Source of the DNA: Lactobacillus sp.
GTDB taxonomy: Bacteria; Bacillota; Bacilli; Lactobacillales; Lactobacillaceae
Reading direction: 5' to 3'
Assembly: GCA_003482405.1 (NCBI GenBank)
Contig: DMZB01000235.1
Coordinates: forward strand, 1 to 11,144
Length of the DNA stretch: 11,144 nt
The position numbers and the translations under genes were made by a program. Below the pieces are notes generated by a model. The model was not told where the DNA came from, made no database searches, and saw only the letters and a list, made by a program, of their open reading frames with translations. Positions 1-6,927 of the stretch are shown in pieces; the first letter of the stretch is position 1; each line of letters starts with the position of its first letter.

Positions 1-36
1 TATAATTTGTTATTCAGAAGCGATAACCTTTACTGG

Positions 37-840
37 TTAGTCAGGAAAGTCAAAACCTAGTTGATCCGCGACGATTCGGGCAGTTTCGAGGAAGAGTTGA
101 CCGGCCGCTTGCAATGCAGACCAAGTTGACGACAAACTGTCCAGCCGATAAGTCTTCACCAATTTAGCATAATCGTCTGGTGTCAGTGCATCCTGCAAAT
201 GACTGTCATGTTTGCCTACGCTCGTTTGAAAGTTCGTACTGATACCGACAGACCACTCCAACATTTTAAGCAATTCGGCGCGGACTGGATCGTCCATGTA
301 CTGGTTGGCATACAGCAATTCGTTACGTTTGAGCCCCTTCATTACATACAGACTGACCCAGAAGAATTCGTTCACACAGTTCTGATAGTCCTCTTCTGAT
401 GGCGCGGTGATGCGAAAGTCCCAATCAGAAGTTTCGGGTTGGCGTTGCACCGGGTGGTCTTTATCAAAGATGACCGTGTTTAAATGCTCCGCTGCCAAAT
501 AAGCATCCATGTCTCCAAGGGATGCAATTTTAAGGTCAAGTCGATTACCATCCGTAAACTGCATCAGATAAGGATACCAAGGTTGCATGGTGCCGCTGAA
601 CAGGGCGCCTGTTGGCTTTTGCATCATCAACCGCTCGCCAAACACATCCAGCCAGTCATCATTCTGCCGAAATGGGGTCGGGTCTTTTACAAAGTAAGTG
701 ATGTCAAAATCTGCAAACCGGTCCTGTTTTGCCGCAGGATTATTCCGCGATCCTTCCATTCCAATCGCCCGAATATTGTCATCTTTTTCCGCCACCGAGC
801 GAATCAGTGTCATCATTTCATCTGTACTGCGTTGTGCCAT
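37..840 (-). CDS. ANT(6)-like aminoglycoside nucleotidyltransferase
   Basis: The predicted 267-residue cytosolic protein resembles aminoglycoside 6-adenylyltransferases of the AadE/ANT(6) family, which transfer AMP from ATP to streptomycin. The nucleotidyltransferase signature is visible: GSR at 30-32, the aspartate pair in FADFD (D44, D46), and a third acidic residue in RLDL (D102). Further ANT(6)-like blocks are NDDWLDVFG, MMQKP, the NEFFWVSLYVMKGL segment and the ELLKMLEWSVGI segment. The start ATG at 840 follows a G-rich ribosome site (GGGGGA) on the minus strand. The protein ends at FPD, about 30 residues earlier than ANT(6)-Ia as I recall that sequence, so the C-terminal tail is short. 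Chromosomal relatives in lactobacilli need not confer resistance. The family call is firm; the streptomycin substrate is inference. Confidence 0.85.
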   Translation of the reverse strand: MAQRSTDEMMTLIRSVAEKDDNIRAIGMEGSRNNPAAKQDRFADFDITYFVKDPTPFRQNDDWLDVFGERLMMQKPTGALFSGTMQPWYPYLMQFTDGNRLDLKIASLGDMDAYLAAEHLNTVIFDKDHPVQRQPETSDWDFRITAPSEEDYQNCVNEFFWVSLYVMKGLKRNELLYANQYMDDPVRAELLKMLEWSVGISTNFQTSVGKHDSHLQDALTPDDYAKLVKTYRLDSLSSTWSALQAAGQLFLETARIVADQLGFDFPD

Positions 841-879
841 GATAATCCCCCATTCAGAAAACGTTTGTTCTTATGTGCA

Positions 880-885
880 ATTATA
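880..885 (-). promoter_or_regulatory. Putative -10 element for the ANT(6)-like gene
   Basis: A perfect TATAAT lies on the minus strand about 40 bases before the ATG at 840. No good -35 hexamer is seen 16-18 bases upstream, so the promoter is plausible but weakly supported. Confidence 0.4.
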
Positions 886-954
886 GCGCAGGTTGGCGGA
901 CAGGTCTTTGATGAACCCTAGTTAAGACATACGTAAAAAGGTTCATTATTAACA

Positions 955-993
955 AAATGGTCCCATTCTCAAAATTCGGGAATAGGACCATTT
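955..993 (-). terminator. Rho-independent terminator of hsp20
   Basis: AAATGGTCC (955-963) pairs with GGACCATTT (985-993). After one mismatch, ATTC (965-968) pairs with GAAT (980-983). Read on the minus strand, the stem runs into ATTTTGTTAAT, a moderate U tract, about 55 bases past the hsp20 stop. The plus direction lacks a T run. Confidence 0.75.
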
Positions 994-1046
994 CACGTTA
1001 ATGCGTACATCGCATCATTTCTTGAAACTATTTGGCATCAACTGGA

Positions 1047-1472
1047 TTAGTTAATTTCAATTTGGTTATTTTCGTTCTCGTTTGCGTCGGTCTTTGGCAG
1101 TTTAATCGTTAAAACACCGCCATCATAATGGGCTTCAATATTGTCCCGGTCCACATTTGGCAGGTAGAAAGAACGGTTTACATTGCTATAACTACGCTCA
1201 TGGCGAAGAACTCGGCCAGCATCGTCTTTATCTTCGCGACTATTTTCATGTTCCGCTTGAATGGTTAAAGTGTTATCGCGATACTGCAGCTTAATGCCAT
1301 CCTTCTTAAAGCCAGGTAATTCGGCACTGACCTCGAAGGTTTTACCACGATCAACAACATCGGCCCGCATGTTTGAACCACGACGTGTCATATCAAACAT
1401 GTTTCGCGGGAAACCAAAGAAAAAGTCATCCTGAGGGTCGTTAAAATCATCATTACTTAAATCATAACGCAT
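1047..1472 (-). CDS. hsp20: Small heat shock protein, Hsp20/alpha-crystallin family
   Basis: This 141-residue ATP-independent holdase chaperone binds unfolding proteins in the cytosol and passes them to DnaK/GroEL systems. It has a short Phe-rich N-terminal arm (FFFGFPRNMF, 17-26). The alpha-crystallin domain spans about 35-128, with the family hallmarks AELPGF (50-55) and GVLTIKLPK (119-127). The C-terminal I-x-I oligomerisation motif is IEI at 138-140. The ATG at 1472 is preceded by a strong AAGGAG (1482-1487 on the complement). The gene stands alone between its own promoter and terminator. A CtsR operator lies inside the promoter, so expression is probably induced by heat or stress through loss of CtsR, as known for hsp20 genes of lactobacilli. 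Confidence 0.97.
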   Translation of the reverse strand: MRYDLSNDDFNDPQDDFFFGFPRNMFDMTRRGSNMRADVVDRGKTFEVSAELPGFKKDGIKLQYRDNTLTIQAEHENSREDKDDAGRVLRHERSYSNVNRSFYLPNVDRDNIEAHYDGGVLTIKLPKTDANENENNQIEIN

Positions 1473-1525
1473 ATCAAAAATCTCCTTCTCAATAGGTTAA
1501 ATGGTCTTTTCCACTTCCACAGATT

Positions 1526-1554
1526 ATAATAGTCAGTATTGGTCAAACTTTCAA
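1526..1554 (-). promoter_or_regulatory. hsp20 promoter
   Basis: On the minus strand, TTGAAA (1554-1549) is followed after 17 bases by TATTAT (1531-1526), with an overlapping TATAAT three bases further on. The CtsR box lies between the two hexamers, where repressor binding would exclude RNA polymerase. Confidence 0.7.
1531..1547 (+). promoter_or_regulatory. CtsR operator
   Basis: AGTCAGT-ATT-GGTCAAA fits the CtsR tandem heptad (A/G)GTCAAA-N3-(A/G)GTCAAA, with the second heptad perfect and the first matching 5 of 7. The 3-base spacing and the position over the hsp20 promoter support the call. Confidence 0.82.
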
Positions 1555-1651
1555 GTTGTTTGCTTGATATTTTTAAATTAATTGAAATTGAAAGAAAAGC
1601 ATAAACCAAAATGCGTGCTGTCACACTGATACCTGCGTAATTGGTCGTCGA

Positions 1652-1693
1652 CGAAAAAACTCATTGGAAACCAAAGTAGATTTCCAATGAGTT
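1652..1693 (-). terminator. Terminator of the small acidic-protein gene
   Basis: A perfect 13-bp inverted repeat (1658-1670 with 1681-1693, core CTCATTGGAAA) has a 10-base loop. On the minus strand it is followed directly by a run of six T. It sits about 70 bases after the stop codon at 1762. Confidence 0.88.
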
Positions 1694-1761
1694 AATTTTG
1701 GTATATTCATTTTTAATGCGCATTTGAGCGTCTGTTTAACGTCAATGTTTATTAGACAAAA

Positions 1762-2124
1762 TTAGTACGTTTCGTCTTCAACTAAGCCGCCATTTGGCTT
1801 CAATTCGTTTACGCCAAGTTCCTTACCCAGAACCAACAGGGCATCTTCACGGCTCTTAATCTGATCCATGTCCCAAATAACAGAATGAATCGATGAATCA
1901 TCATAGTCGAATTGTTCAAAATAAATGTAAGGGTCAGAGTTGCGGTCCTCTGAGGCGTCGATGATTTTAGTTGAGAAACCATGCGCCCAGTCCCGATCAT
2001 CTAATTTTGGAAAGTCCTTAACGGAAACAAACCCCTTATCTGCAATAATATCCAAAGCCTTTTTTACGTCGGCATCGTCATATTCAATGTTGGCGTCGTT
2101 ATACTGTGCGTCTTCCTTTGCCAT
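1762..2124 (-). CDS. Small acidic protein of unknown function
   Basis: I do not recognise this protein of about 120 residues. It is strongly acidic, with Asp/Glu clusters throughout and few Lys/Arg. It has no signal peptide, membrane segment or obvious motif, and looks like a soluble cytosolic protein. A mid-section rich in aromatic and acidic residues (YIYFEQFDYDD) is followed by a probable helical C-terminal part. Three in-frame ATGs exist. GAGGAG (2134-2139 on the complement) abuts the first (2133), is 6 bases from the second (2127) and 9 from the third (2124). I chose 2124, giving MAKEDAQYND; 2127 is equally workable. The gene has its own extended -10 promoter and a strong terminator, so it is a genuine single-gene unit. 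Confidence 0.8.
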   Translation of the reverse strand: MAKEDAQYNDANIEYDDADVKKALDIIADKGFVSVKDFPKLDDRDWAHGFSTKIIDASEDRNSDPYIYFEQFDYDDSSIHSVIWDMDQIKSREDALLVLGKELGVNELKPNGGLVEDETY

Positions 2125-2154
2125 CATCAGCATCTCCTCGTCATTTATAAGATA

Positions 2155-2183
2155 AGCATAGCACTGTGATTTTTAAATGGTAA
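2155..2183 (-). promoter_or_regulatory. Promoter of the small acidic-protein gene
   Basis: On the minus strand, TTACCA (2183-2178), 17 bases, then TATGCT (2160-2155) preceded by TGC, an extended -10. GCACTG (2161-2166) and CAGTGC (2191-2196) form an inverted repeat bracketing the -35, and ACTGTGATT occurs twice (2163-2171, 2200-2208). Either could be an operator, but no regulator can be named. Confidence 0.6.
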
Positions 2184-2265
2184 GCGATTGCAGTGCATAA
2201 CTGTGATTCAGATGCAGCTTGGCCGTGCAGTTGTAAAATTTCTATATTCGTTACACCGACCAGTA

Positions 2266-2303
2266 ACGCCGTTTCCGTGGGACCGGTCCCATGGAAACGG
2301 CGT
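2266..2303. repeat. 38-bp near-perfect palindrome
   Basis: Bases 2266-2284 and 2285-2303 are inverted copies, with 18 Watson-Crick pairs and one G-T wobble (2277/2292) on the plus strand. The centre is the perfect 12-mer GGGACCGGTCCC. It is GC-rich within an AT-rich gene-free stretch (2125-2455), and neither side has a convincing T run. It lies between two diverging promoters without overlapping either. Function is unknown: it could be a stray terminator, a protein binding site or a dispersed repeat. Confidence 0.8.
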
Positions 2304-2388
2304 CTTTGCCTGACGAAACGATGAGGCTAACTCGTATTTCGGCTACTAACACGAAATTGCTTATTTGATAATAAAAACTGAAAGTGTT

Positions 2389-2416
2389 TTGTTCTCATTA
2401 ACTAGCGCGGTATAAT
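2389..2416 (+). promoter_or_regulatory. Promoter of the CorC-like gene
   Basis: TTGTTC (2389-2394), a 16-base spacer and a perfect TATAAT (2411-2416). Transcription would begin near 2423, leaving a leader of about 33 bases to the TTG at 2456 or 18 bases to the ATG at 2441. Confidence 0.7.
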
Positions 2417-2455
2417 GTTCTCAGACTTTTGTACCAAGAAATGGGGAATATTCCG

Positions 2456-3832
2456 TTGGATAGTGGTGAGATAATTAGCAACTTAGTCATCATGCTAATT
2501 ACTTTTATATTTGCTACCTTTTTCGTGGCGGCTGAATTTGCGCTCGTGCAAACGCGGCCCAGTGTTCTGGAAGAAGAACAGGACAAACGCGATAAGAAAT
2601 CGAATAAAATTGATGTGGCCACCCGTATGGTCCACAACTTAAATGAATATCTATCAACAACGCAGGTTGGGACCACACTGTGTGGGATCATCCTTGGTTG
2701 GATCGGTGAAGAAACCGTGACGACTATGCTTGTTGATTTGTTTGGTATTGCTAACCTGAATTTCAACTCGACTTTGGCTCACGCCATCGGTTCTGTGATT
2801 GGGATTATCCTGTTAACGTACTTTGAAGTGGTTATTACCGAAATCGTGCCTAAGAACATTGCGATCGACCGGCCATTTCAGGTGTTGATGCTGGTTGTCA
2901 CACCATTGCGCTACTTTCACGTTGCTTTCTACCCGTTCGTTTGGTTACTTAATTCATCAGCCAACGGTATCGTGAAGATGCTGGGAATGAAACCAGCATC
3001 TGAAAGTGACGAGGCCTTCAGTCAGGCCGAAATTTTAAACTTGTCGCGAAATGCCGTTTCCGGTGGTGAACTGGAGCCTGAAGATTACGTCTTCATGCAA
3101 CGGGCGTTTGAAATGAACGACAAGGTGTCCCGAGACATCATGATTGACCGAACACAATTGGAAGTCGTCGATGTCACTGACACAGTCAAAGACGCCTTAC
3201 AGGTGTACCTGACGGAGCAGTTTAGCCGCCTCCCAGTTGTCGCTGACGGTGATAAGGATAAGATTCTCGGTTACGTATTCAACTATGATTTGATTCGTCA
3301 AAGTCAGGTCGATGATTCCATCAGCGTGGCCAAAGTGTTGCGAAACATCATTACCGTACCTGAAACGATGCCGATTCAGGATGTTCTGCAACAAATGATC
3401 AACAAGCAGACGCCAATCGTTGTTGTTGTGGATGAATACGGTGGGACGTCTGGGATCGTCACGGATAAAGATATTTATGAAGAACTCTTTGGTACCGTCC
3501 ATGACGAAATCGACGATGTTTCAGATGAGTACATCTTCAAACAAGATGACGGCTCTTACCACGTTTCCGGGAAGATGACGCTGTACGACTTTGAACGTTA
3601 CTTCCAAACAGACATCAAGAAGTTTGAAGAGTCTGAAGTGGTCACCTTAACGGGTTACATCATTGAAAATGACCCTGATATCAAGGCTGGGGACAGTTAC
3701 CAGATTGGCGACTTTCAGTTCACTGCCCTTGATTACGAAAACGCCTATATCAATTGGTTTGAAGTTATTCGCAAACCGGTTAAAGAAGAAACCGACGATG
3801 AATCAGAAAAAGCGGCGCCAACAGAAGAATAA
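2456..3832 (+). CDS. CBS-domain CorC/HlyC-type (CNNM) membrane protein
   Basis: This protein of about 458 residues belongs to the family often annotated as hemolysin or magnesium/cobalt efflux protein (CorC, YhdP, MpfA), probably exporting Mg2+. A DUF21/CNNM membrane domain (about 1-190) opens with a segment containing FFVAAEFALVQTR. Next comes a CBS pair (about 225-345) with the characteristic DEYGGTSGIVT. A C-terminal CorC_HlyC domain follows (about 360-440), then an acidic tail. The start is uncertain: the TTG at 2456 has GGGGA 8 bases upstream and gives MDSGEIISN, in line with family N-termini as I know them. The ATG at 2441 and the TTG at 2429 remain possible but lack a ribosome site. 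It stands alone between its promoter and a shared terminator. Confidence 0.92.
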   Translation: MDSGEIISNLVIMLITFIFATFFVAAEFALVQTRPSVLEEEQDKRDKKSNKIDVATRMVHNLNEYLSTTQVGTTLCGIILGWIGEETVTTMLVDLFGIANLNFNSTLAHAIGSVIGIILLTYFEVVITEIVPKNIAIDRPFQVLMLVVTPLRYFHVAFYPFVWLLNSSANGIVKMLGMKPASESDEAFSQAEILNLSRNAVSGGELEPEDYVFMQRAFEMNDKVSRDIMIDRTQLEVVDVTDTVKDALQVYLTEQFSRLPVVADGDKDKILGYVFNYDLIRQSQVDDSISVAKVLRNIITVPETMPIQDVLQQMINKQTPIVVVVDEYGGTSGIVTDKDIYEELFGTVHDEIDDVSDEYIFKQDDGSYHVSGKMTLYDFERYFQTDIKKFEESEVVTLTGYIIENDPDIKAGDSYQIGDFQFTALDYENAYINWFEVIRKPVKEETDDESEKAAPTEE

Positions 3833-3850
3833 TAGTTAGCGTACAAACAA

Positions 3851-3898
3851 ACGGATCAATCAAAACCACGTGTTGTGGCCTTGATTGATCCGTTTTTT
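3851..3898. terminator. Bidirectional terminator between convergent genes
   Basis: ACGGATCAATCAA (3851-3863) pairs with TTGATTGATCCGT (3881-3893), with an inner CCAC/GTGG helix. The plus side ends in six T (3893-3898). The minus side runs into TTTGTTTG. It serves the CorC-like gene and the hpaB-like gene. Confidence 0.9.
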
Positions 3899-3906
3899 GT
3901 CCATGT

Positions 3907-5316
3907 TTATTTCAAAATTCGTTTCAACATTTCGTTACCCACGTGCAAGTCTTCATCATGGTAGTGCTGGGCACGAATCCGCACTGGATCACCGCCGTGG
4001 TAATACTCGTACATAAGCTGGCGTTGGCCGAAACTTTCACCGGTTACATCCCAGCTCAAATTCAACAATCGTGAGCGATACTCGGCTGACATTAGGTTGC
4101 TGCTCAACATTTCATCTAACACAGGCCCTAGTTCACCGTCAAAGTCGCGGCCATCTGGCACACCCATCATGGAGCCGGCGCCTAACTTTTGAATCGTCGT
4201 TAAGGCATCCCCATACATTTTCGGTAATTGCGCACGAATCGCCAGCAGTGGTTGGATACTGGGACCAAATACACCGGCATTGTCCAACGCACCAGTTAAT
4301 TCGGCATTTACTAACGCCCCGCGAACCAACTCCAAGTTGGCCGTCAAGTTGCCCAACATTTCTTGAACATTCAGGTATTTATCGACGCCCAAACGCTGGG
4401 CCAGCTCAATTGCCAGACTTGTGACAAATTCAAGTTTGACGGAGCCACGCGCCTGATCCTGCAACATCGTGTGCTGAAACAGACCACTTTCAATAAAGAA
4501 CCGGTTTGATTTTTCGACATCTTGGAATACAAAAACCTGTGGCCAAGGAATAAAGACGTCTTCAAACACGATGTAGGCATCGATTTCATCAAATGCATTG
4601 GACAACGGATAATCAAATTCACTATGGTCTGGCCGGTCAAACGGTTTGCGACAGATAACTTTCAAACCTTCTGCATTAATTGGTAACCAGAAAGCCAATG
4701 CATAATCGTCATCCCCAGTGGTCAATGTTGGCGTGTTGAAAATCAACAGTTCATTGGATAACGGCGCCAGTGTATTCACCATCTTGGCGCCACTGACATA
4801 AATCCCCTCACTAGTCACCTTCGTCGCTTTTACGCCGGTCGCACCTTTGCTGATCTCATGTAAGGCCTTTGAACGATCGATTTGAGGGTTCTGTAATGCA
4901 TGAGAAACAAACACATCATTGCCTTTGATCCGGTCACAATATGCCTTGGCGTTGGCCGAAAAATCCGTGTATTGATTATGTCCTAAAAATTCGGTATGTG
5001 CTGCAAACACTGGGATCCCTGAATCGATAAAGTCAGGTGTCCGCCCCAACATTCCATAAGATTCAATTGCAATGTCCTGATACACATGTCTTTTTGCCGT
5101 TAAGTCCGCTGCTGTCTGCGGCGTCTTAAAAACTAGATCATATTGCTGGTCACCTTCCGTATACAGGTGCGTTTTGGGCCGTTCCTGCTGCAATCGATAA
5201 TATGCATTGACGTACGCCAGTGTTTTAACAAACATCGTTTCTTTCGAAGGCTGCGCAAGTTTTTGCCCGTTCAGATACACTACTCTACCATCATCTAAAT
5301 CCGTTGCTAACATCAT
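3907..5316 (-). CDS. HpaB-family flavin-dependent aromatic hydroxylase
   Basis: This 469-residue protein matches the oxygenase component of 4-hydroxyphenylacetate 3-monooxygenase. That enzyme uses FADH2 from a separate reductase (HpaC) to ortho-hydroxylate phenols. Family blocks are LDDGRVVYLNG near the N-terminus, GRTPDF (about 91-96), SHALQNPQIDR (about 138-148), GIYVSGAKMV (about 171-180), PFDRPDHSEFDYPLS (about 225-239) and VFEDVFIPW (about 250-258). Length fits the family. The ATG at 5316 is chosen because GGGGGAG (5323-5329 on the complement) lies 6 bases upstream; the upstream TTG at 5337 precedes that site. No reductase gene is in the window. The gene follows the HAD gene by 100 bases with no terminator between, so co-transcription is possible. 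The true substrate is unknown. Confidence 0.9.
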   Translation of the reverse strand: MMLATDLDDGRVVYLNGQKLAQPSKETMFVKTLAYVNAYYRLQQERPKTHLYTEGDQQYDLVFKTPQTAADLTAKRHVYQDIAIESYGMLGRTPDFIDSGIPVFAAHTEFLGHNQYTDFSANAKAYCDRIKGNDVFVSHALQNPQIDRSKALHEISKGATGVKATKVTSEGIYVSGAKMVNTLAPLSNELLIFNTPTLTTGDDDYALAFWLPINAEGLKVICRKPFDRPDHSEFDYPLSNAFDEIDAYIVFEDVFIPWPQVFVFQDVEKSNRFFIESGLFQHTMLQDQARGSVKLEFVTSLAIELAQRLGVDKYLNVQEMLGNLTANLELVRGALVNAELTGALDNAGVFGPSIQPLLAIRAQLPKMYGDALTTIQKLGAGSMMGVPDGRDFDGELGPVLDEMLSSNLMSAEYRSRLLNLSWDVTGESFGQRQLMYEYYHGGDPVRIRAQHYHDEDLHVGNEMLKRILK

Positions 5317-5416
5317 GTGAAACTCCCCCAGTTTCAAAATATTGGTTTCAAGTTATTTGTGTTCACGTTTGCGCCGATAATCTAATTCAGCATTGCAACA
5401 AACAGAATCACAGGTC

Positions 5417-6253
5417 TCATTTAGAACGCACCTCCTGCAACTCATCTTCCGTCAGATCAAACATTTTCATCAAAAACTTGGGCACACCATCTGCATCAAC
5501 GGGTAGTGCCGTCGTGGAAGCTTGATCAATCACTGCTTGCGGAGAGTCAGCCATCGCGACGCTCGTTTGTGCCTCACTGAACATCGGCGCATCATTTAAC
5601 CCGTTGCCAAACACCACCGTGTGGGTAGCGTCAATATGTAATTGTTGTTGAACCTGCCGCAACGCCGTGGCCTTACTAATCCCTTTAGGAATCAATTCAA
5701 TATTGTATGGATTGGACGCTGACAAGTTGTAAAGGCCGGTCTGTTCAAACGCCTGGCGTGCCAACGAAAGCTGTTTTGCGTCCCGTGAAACCGCTAGTCC
5801 GTTCGTAATTTGATCTGCGATTTTTGCCGCATCCTCGCGTGATGTTAACTGAATGGTGCCTGTATCCACGCCACGACGCAGCCATTTCATGTGCGCAATC
5901 ATTTCGTCATTGCTGCCAGCATGATAAGTATCTTTTAAACTGAATAATCGCAACGCTACACCGTACTCATGACAAACATCAAACGCGGTCATAACCGCCT
6001 TTTCGCCAAGCAACTGTTTGTTCACACGTCGTCCTTGTGCGATCACCGCGCCGTTTGAACAAATAATGTTCATGTCAGGGCTCAACTGGTCACCAATCGA
6101 GCGCGCCAGTGCCAATAGCCGTCCACTAGCAATATATGTTTCATGCCCATCCTCACGAAGTTTGGCAAACACCGCCTTAGTGAGTGGCGATACAACTTGA
6201 GATTTCGGAATTAACGTGCCATCAATATCTGTAACAATTAAATAACGTGTCAT
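5417..6253 (-). CDS. Cof-type HAD-superfamily phosphatase
   Basis: This 278-residue cytosolic hydrolase belongs to the Cof/YxeH-type HAD subfamily (C2 cap), which dephosphorylates sugar phosphates and related metabolites with Mg2+. Motif I is DIDGTL (nucleophile D9, acid-base D11). Motif II is SGR (43-45). Motif III lysine lies in PKGISKATAL (K190 or K194). Motif IV is GNGLND (216-221), with Asn where many relatives have Asp in the first position. GGAGG (6261-6265 on the complement) is 7 bases from the ATG at 6253 but only 1 base from the ATG at 6259, so 6253 is the start. It is divergent from nrdI across about 135 bases, and no clear promoter was found. The specific substrate cannot be read from the sequence. 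Confidence 0.93.
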   Translation of the reverse strand: MTRYLIVTDIDGTLIPKSQVVSPLTKAVFAKLREDGHETYIASGRLLALARSIGDQLSPDMNIICSNGAVIAQGRRVNKQLLGEKAVMTAFDVCHEYGVALRLFSLKDTYHAGSNDEMIAHMKWLRRGVDTGTIQLTSREDAAKIADQITNGLAVSRDAKQLSLARQAFEQTGLYNLSASNPYNIELIPKGISKATALRQVQQQLHIDATHTVVFGNGLNDAPMFSEAQTSVAMADSPQAVIDQASTTALPVDADGVPKFLMKMFDLTEDELQEVRSK

Positions 6254-6350
6254 TAACATTCCTCCGTTACCATTATTCTACGCTAGTTTTTCGGGTGCTT
6301 GTGAGCAACTTTTACGGCCGTCAAGACTGGTTTCAAAAAAATCCTTGCTG

Positions 6351-6356
6351 TACACT
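6351..6356 (+). promoter_or_regulatory. Possible -10 element of nrdI
   Basis: TACACT lies 32 bases before the ATG at 6389, with TGGTTT 17 bases upstream as a poor -35. It is the best candidate seen, but weak. Confidence 0.3.
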
Positions 6357-6388
6357 CAACTTAAAAGAAAAATGAGGAGTGTTTGAGC

Positions 6389-6856
6389 ATGACGCCACTA
6401 AATATTCGCTACATTTCTATTGAAGGAAACACCCGTAGCTTCATCAGTCACCTTGCTGAATATGCTGACAAACAACATGAAGCGGACGCCGACAATCCGA
6501 CGCTAGCCTTCAAGGAAATTTCTGAGCAAACGGATTTTGTCAACGAGACGGAACCGTACTTTGCGTTTGTACCAACCTATCTGGACGGTGGCAATGGCAT
6601 CGACAACGGCGTTAAGGAACTCATGACAAATGTTCTGGGCGAGTACATTGCCTATCACGACAATCGTCAACAATGTCTGGGCGTTATCGGCTCAGGAAAT
6701 CGTAACTTTAACGAACAGTATTGTCTGACCGCCCGCCGTTACTCGGATAAGTATGGTTTCCCATTTTTAGCAGACTATGAATTACGTGGAACCACCCGCG
6801 ATGTTTCACGCATCTACGATTTGCTGGTTAAGACGGCAAAAAACAGCGACAAGTAA
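6389..6856 (+). CDS. nrdI: NrdI flavodoxin-like protein for class Ib ribonucleotide reductase
   Basis: NrdI is an FMN protein that delivers an oxidant to assemble the dimanganese-tyrosyl radical cofactor of NrdF. This 155-residue copy has the flavodoxin phosphate loop at the N-terminus (SIEGNTRSF, 10-18) and the PTYLDGG segment (62-68). It also has the family signature GSGNRNF (101-107) and YELRGT (130-135). The ATG at 6389 lies 9 bases after GAGGAG (6374-6379); the TTG at 6383 is only 3 bases away and is rejected. No nrdE, nrdF or nrdH is present in the window, so this is an unlinked copy that must work with a reductase encoded elsewhere. It ends in a terminator whose T run overlaps the stop of the convergent antitoxin gene. 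Confidence 0.95.
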   Translation: MTPLNIRYISIEGNTRSFISHLAEYADKQHEADADNPTLAFKEISEQTDFVNETEPYFAFVPTYLDGGNGIDNGVKELMTNVLGEYIAYHDNRQQCLGVIGSGNRNFNEQYCLTARRYSDKYGFPFLADYELRGTTRDVSRIYDLLVKTAKNSDK

Positions 6857-6927
6857 AAAACACCCTGATTAATTCGGTTACACCATCCACACAATGGCGA
6901 TAACCTGAATCAACTCAGGGTGTTTTT
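6856..6927. terminator. Bidirectional terminator between nrdI and the antitoxin gene
   Basis: AAAAACACCCTGA (6856-6868) pairs perfectly with TCAGGGTGTTTTT (6915-6927). TGATT and GGTTA inside can extend the stem with TAACC and AATCA. T runs exist on both strands. The right arm includes the last bases of the antitoxin stop codon (6926-6928). Confidence 0.88.

Noticed and set aside
858..871. AAACGTTT-centred sequence near the start point of the ANT(6)-like gene as a cre site
   Set aside because: At least three consensus positions fail on either strand; too weak to report as CcpA control.
484..921. A 145-codon plus-strand open frame opposite the ANT(6)-like gene, and similar antisense or shifted frames inside corC, hpaB, MFS and adh
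   Set aside because: They lie wholly or mostly over strongly recognisable genes, lack ribosome sites and show no family resemblance, so they are shadows.
1658..1693. Hairpin between hsp20 and the acidic-protein gene as a CIRCE/HrcA site for hsp20
   Set aside because: The arms (CTCATTGGAAA) do not match CIRCE (TTAGCACTC...GAGTGCTAA), and the six-T run marks it as a terminator.
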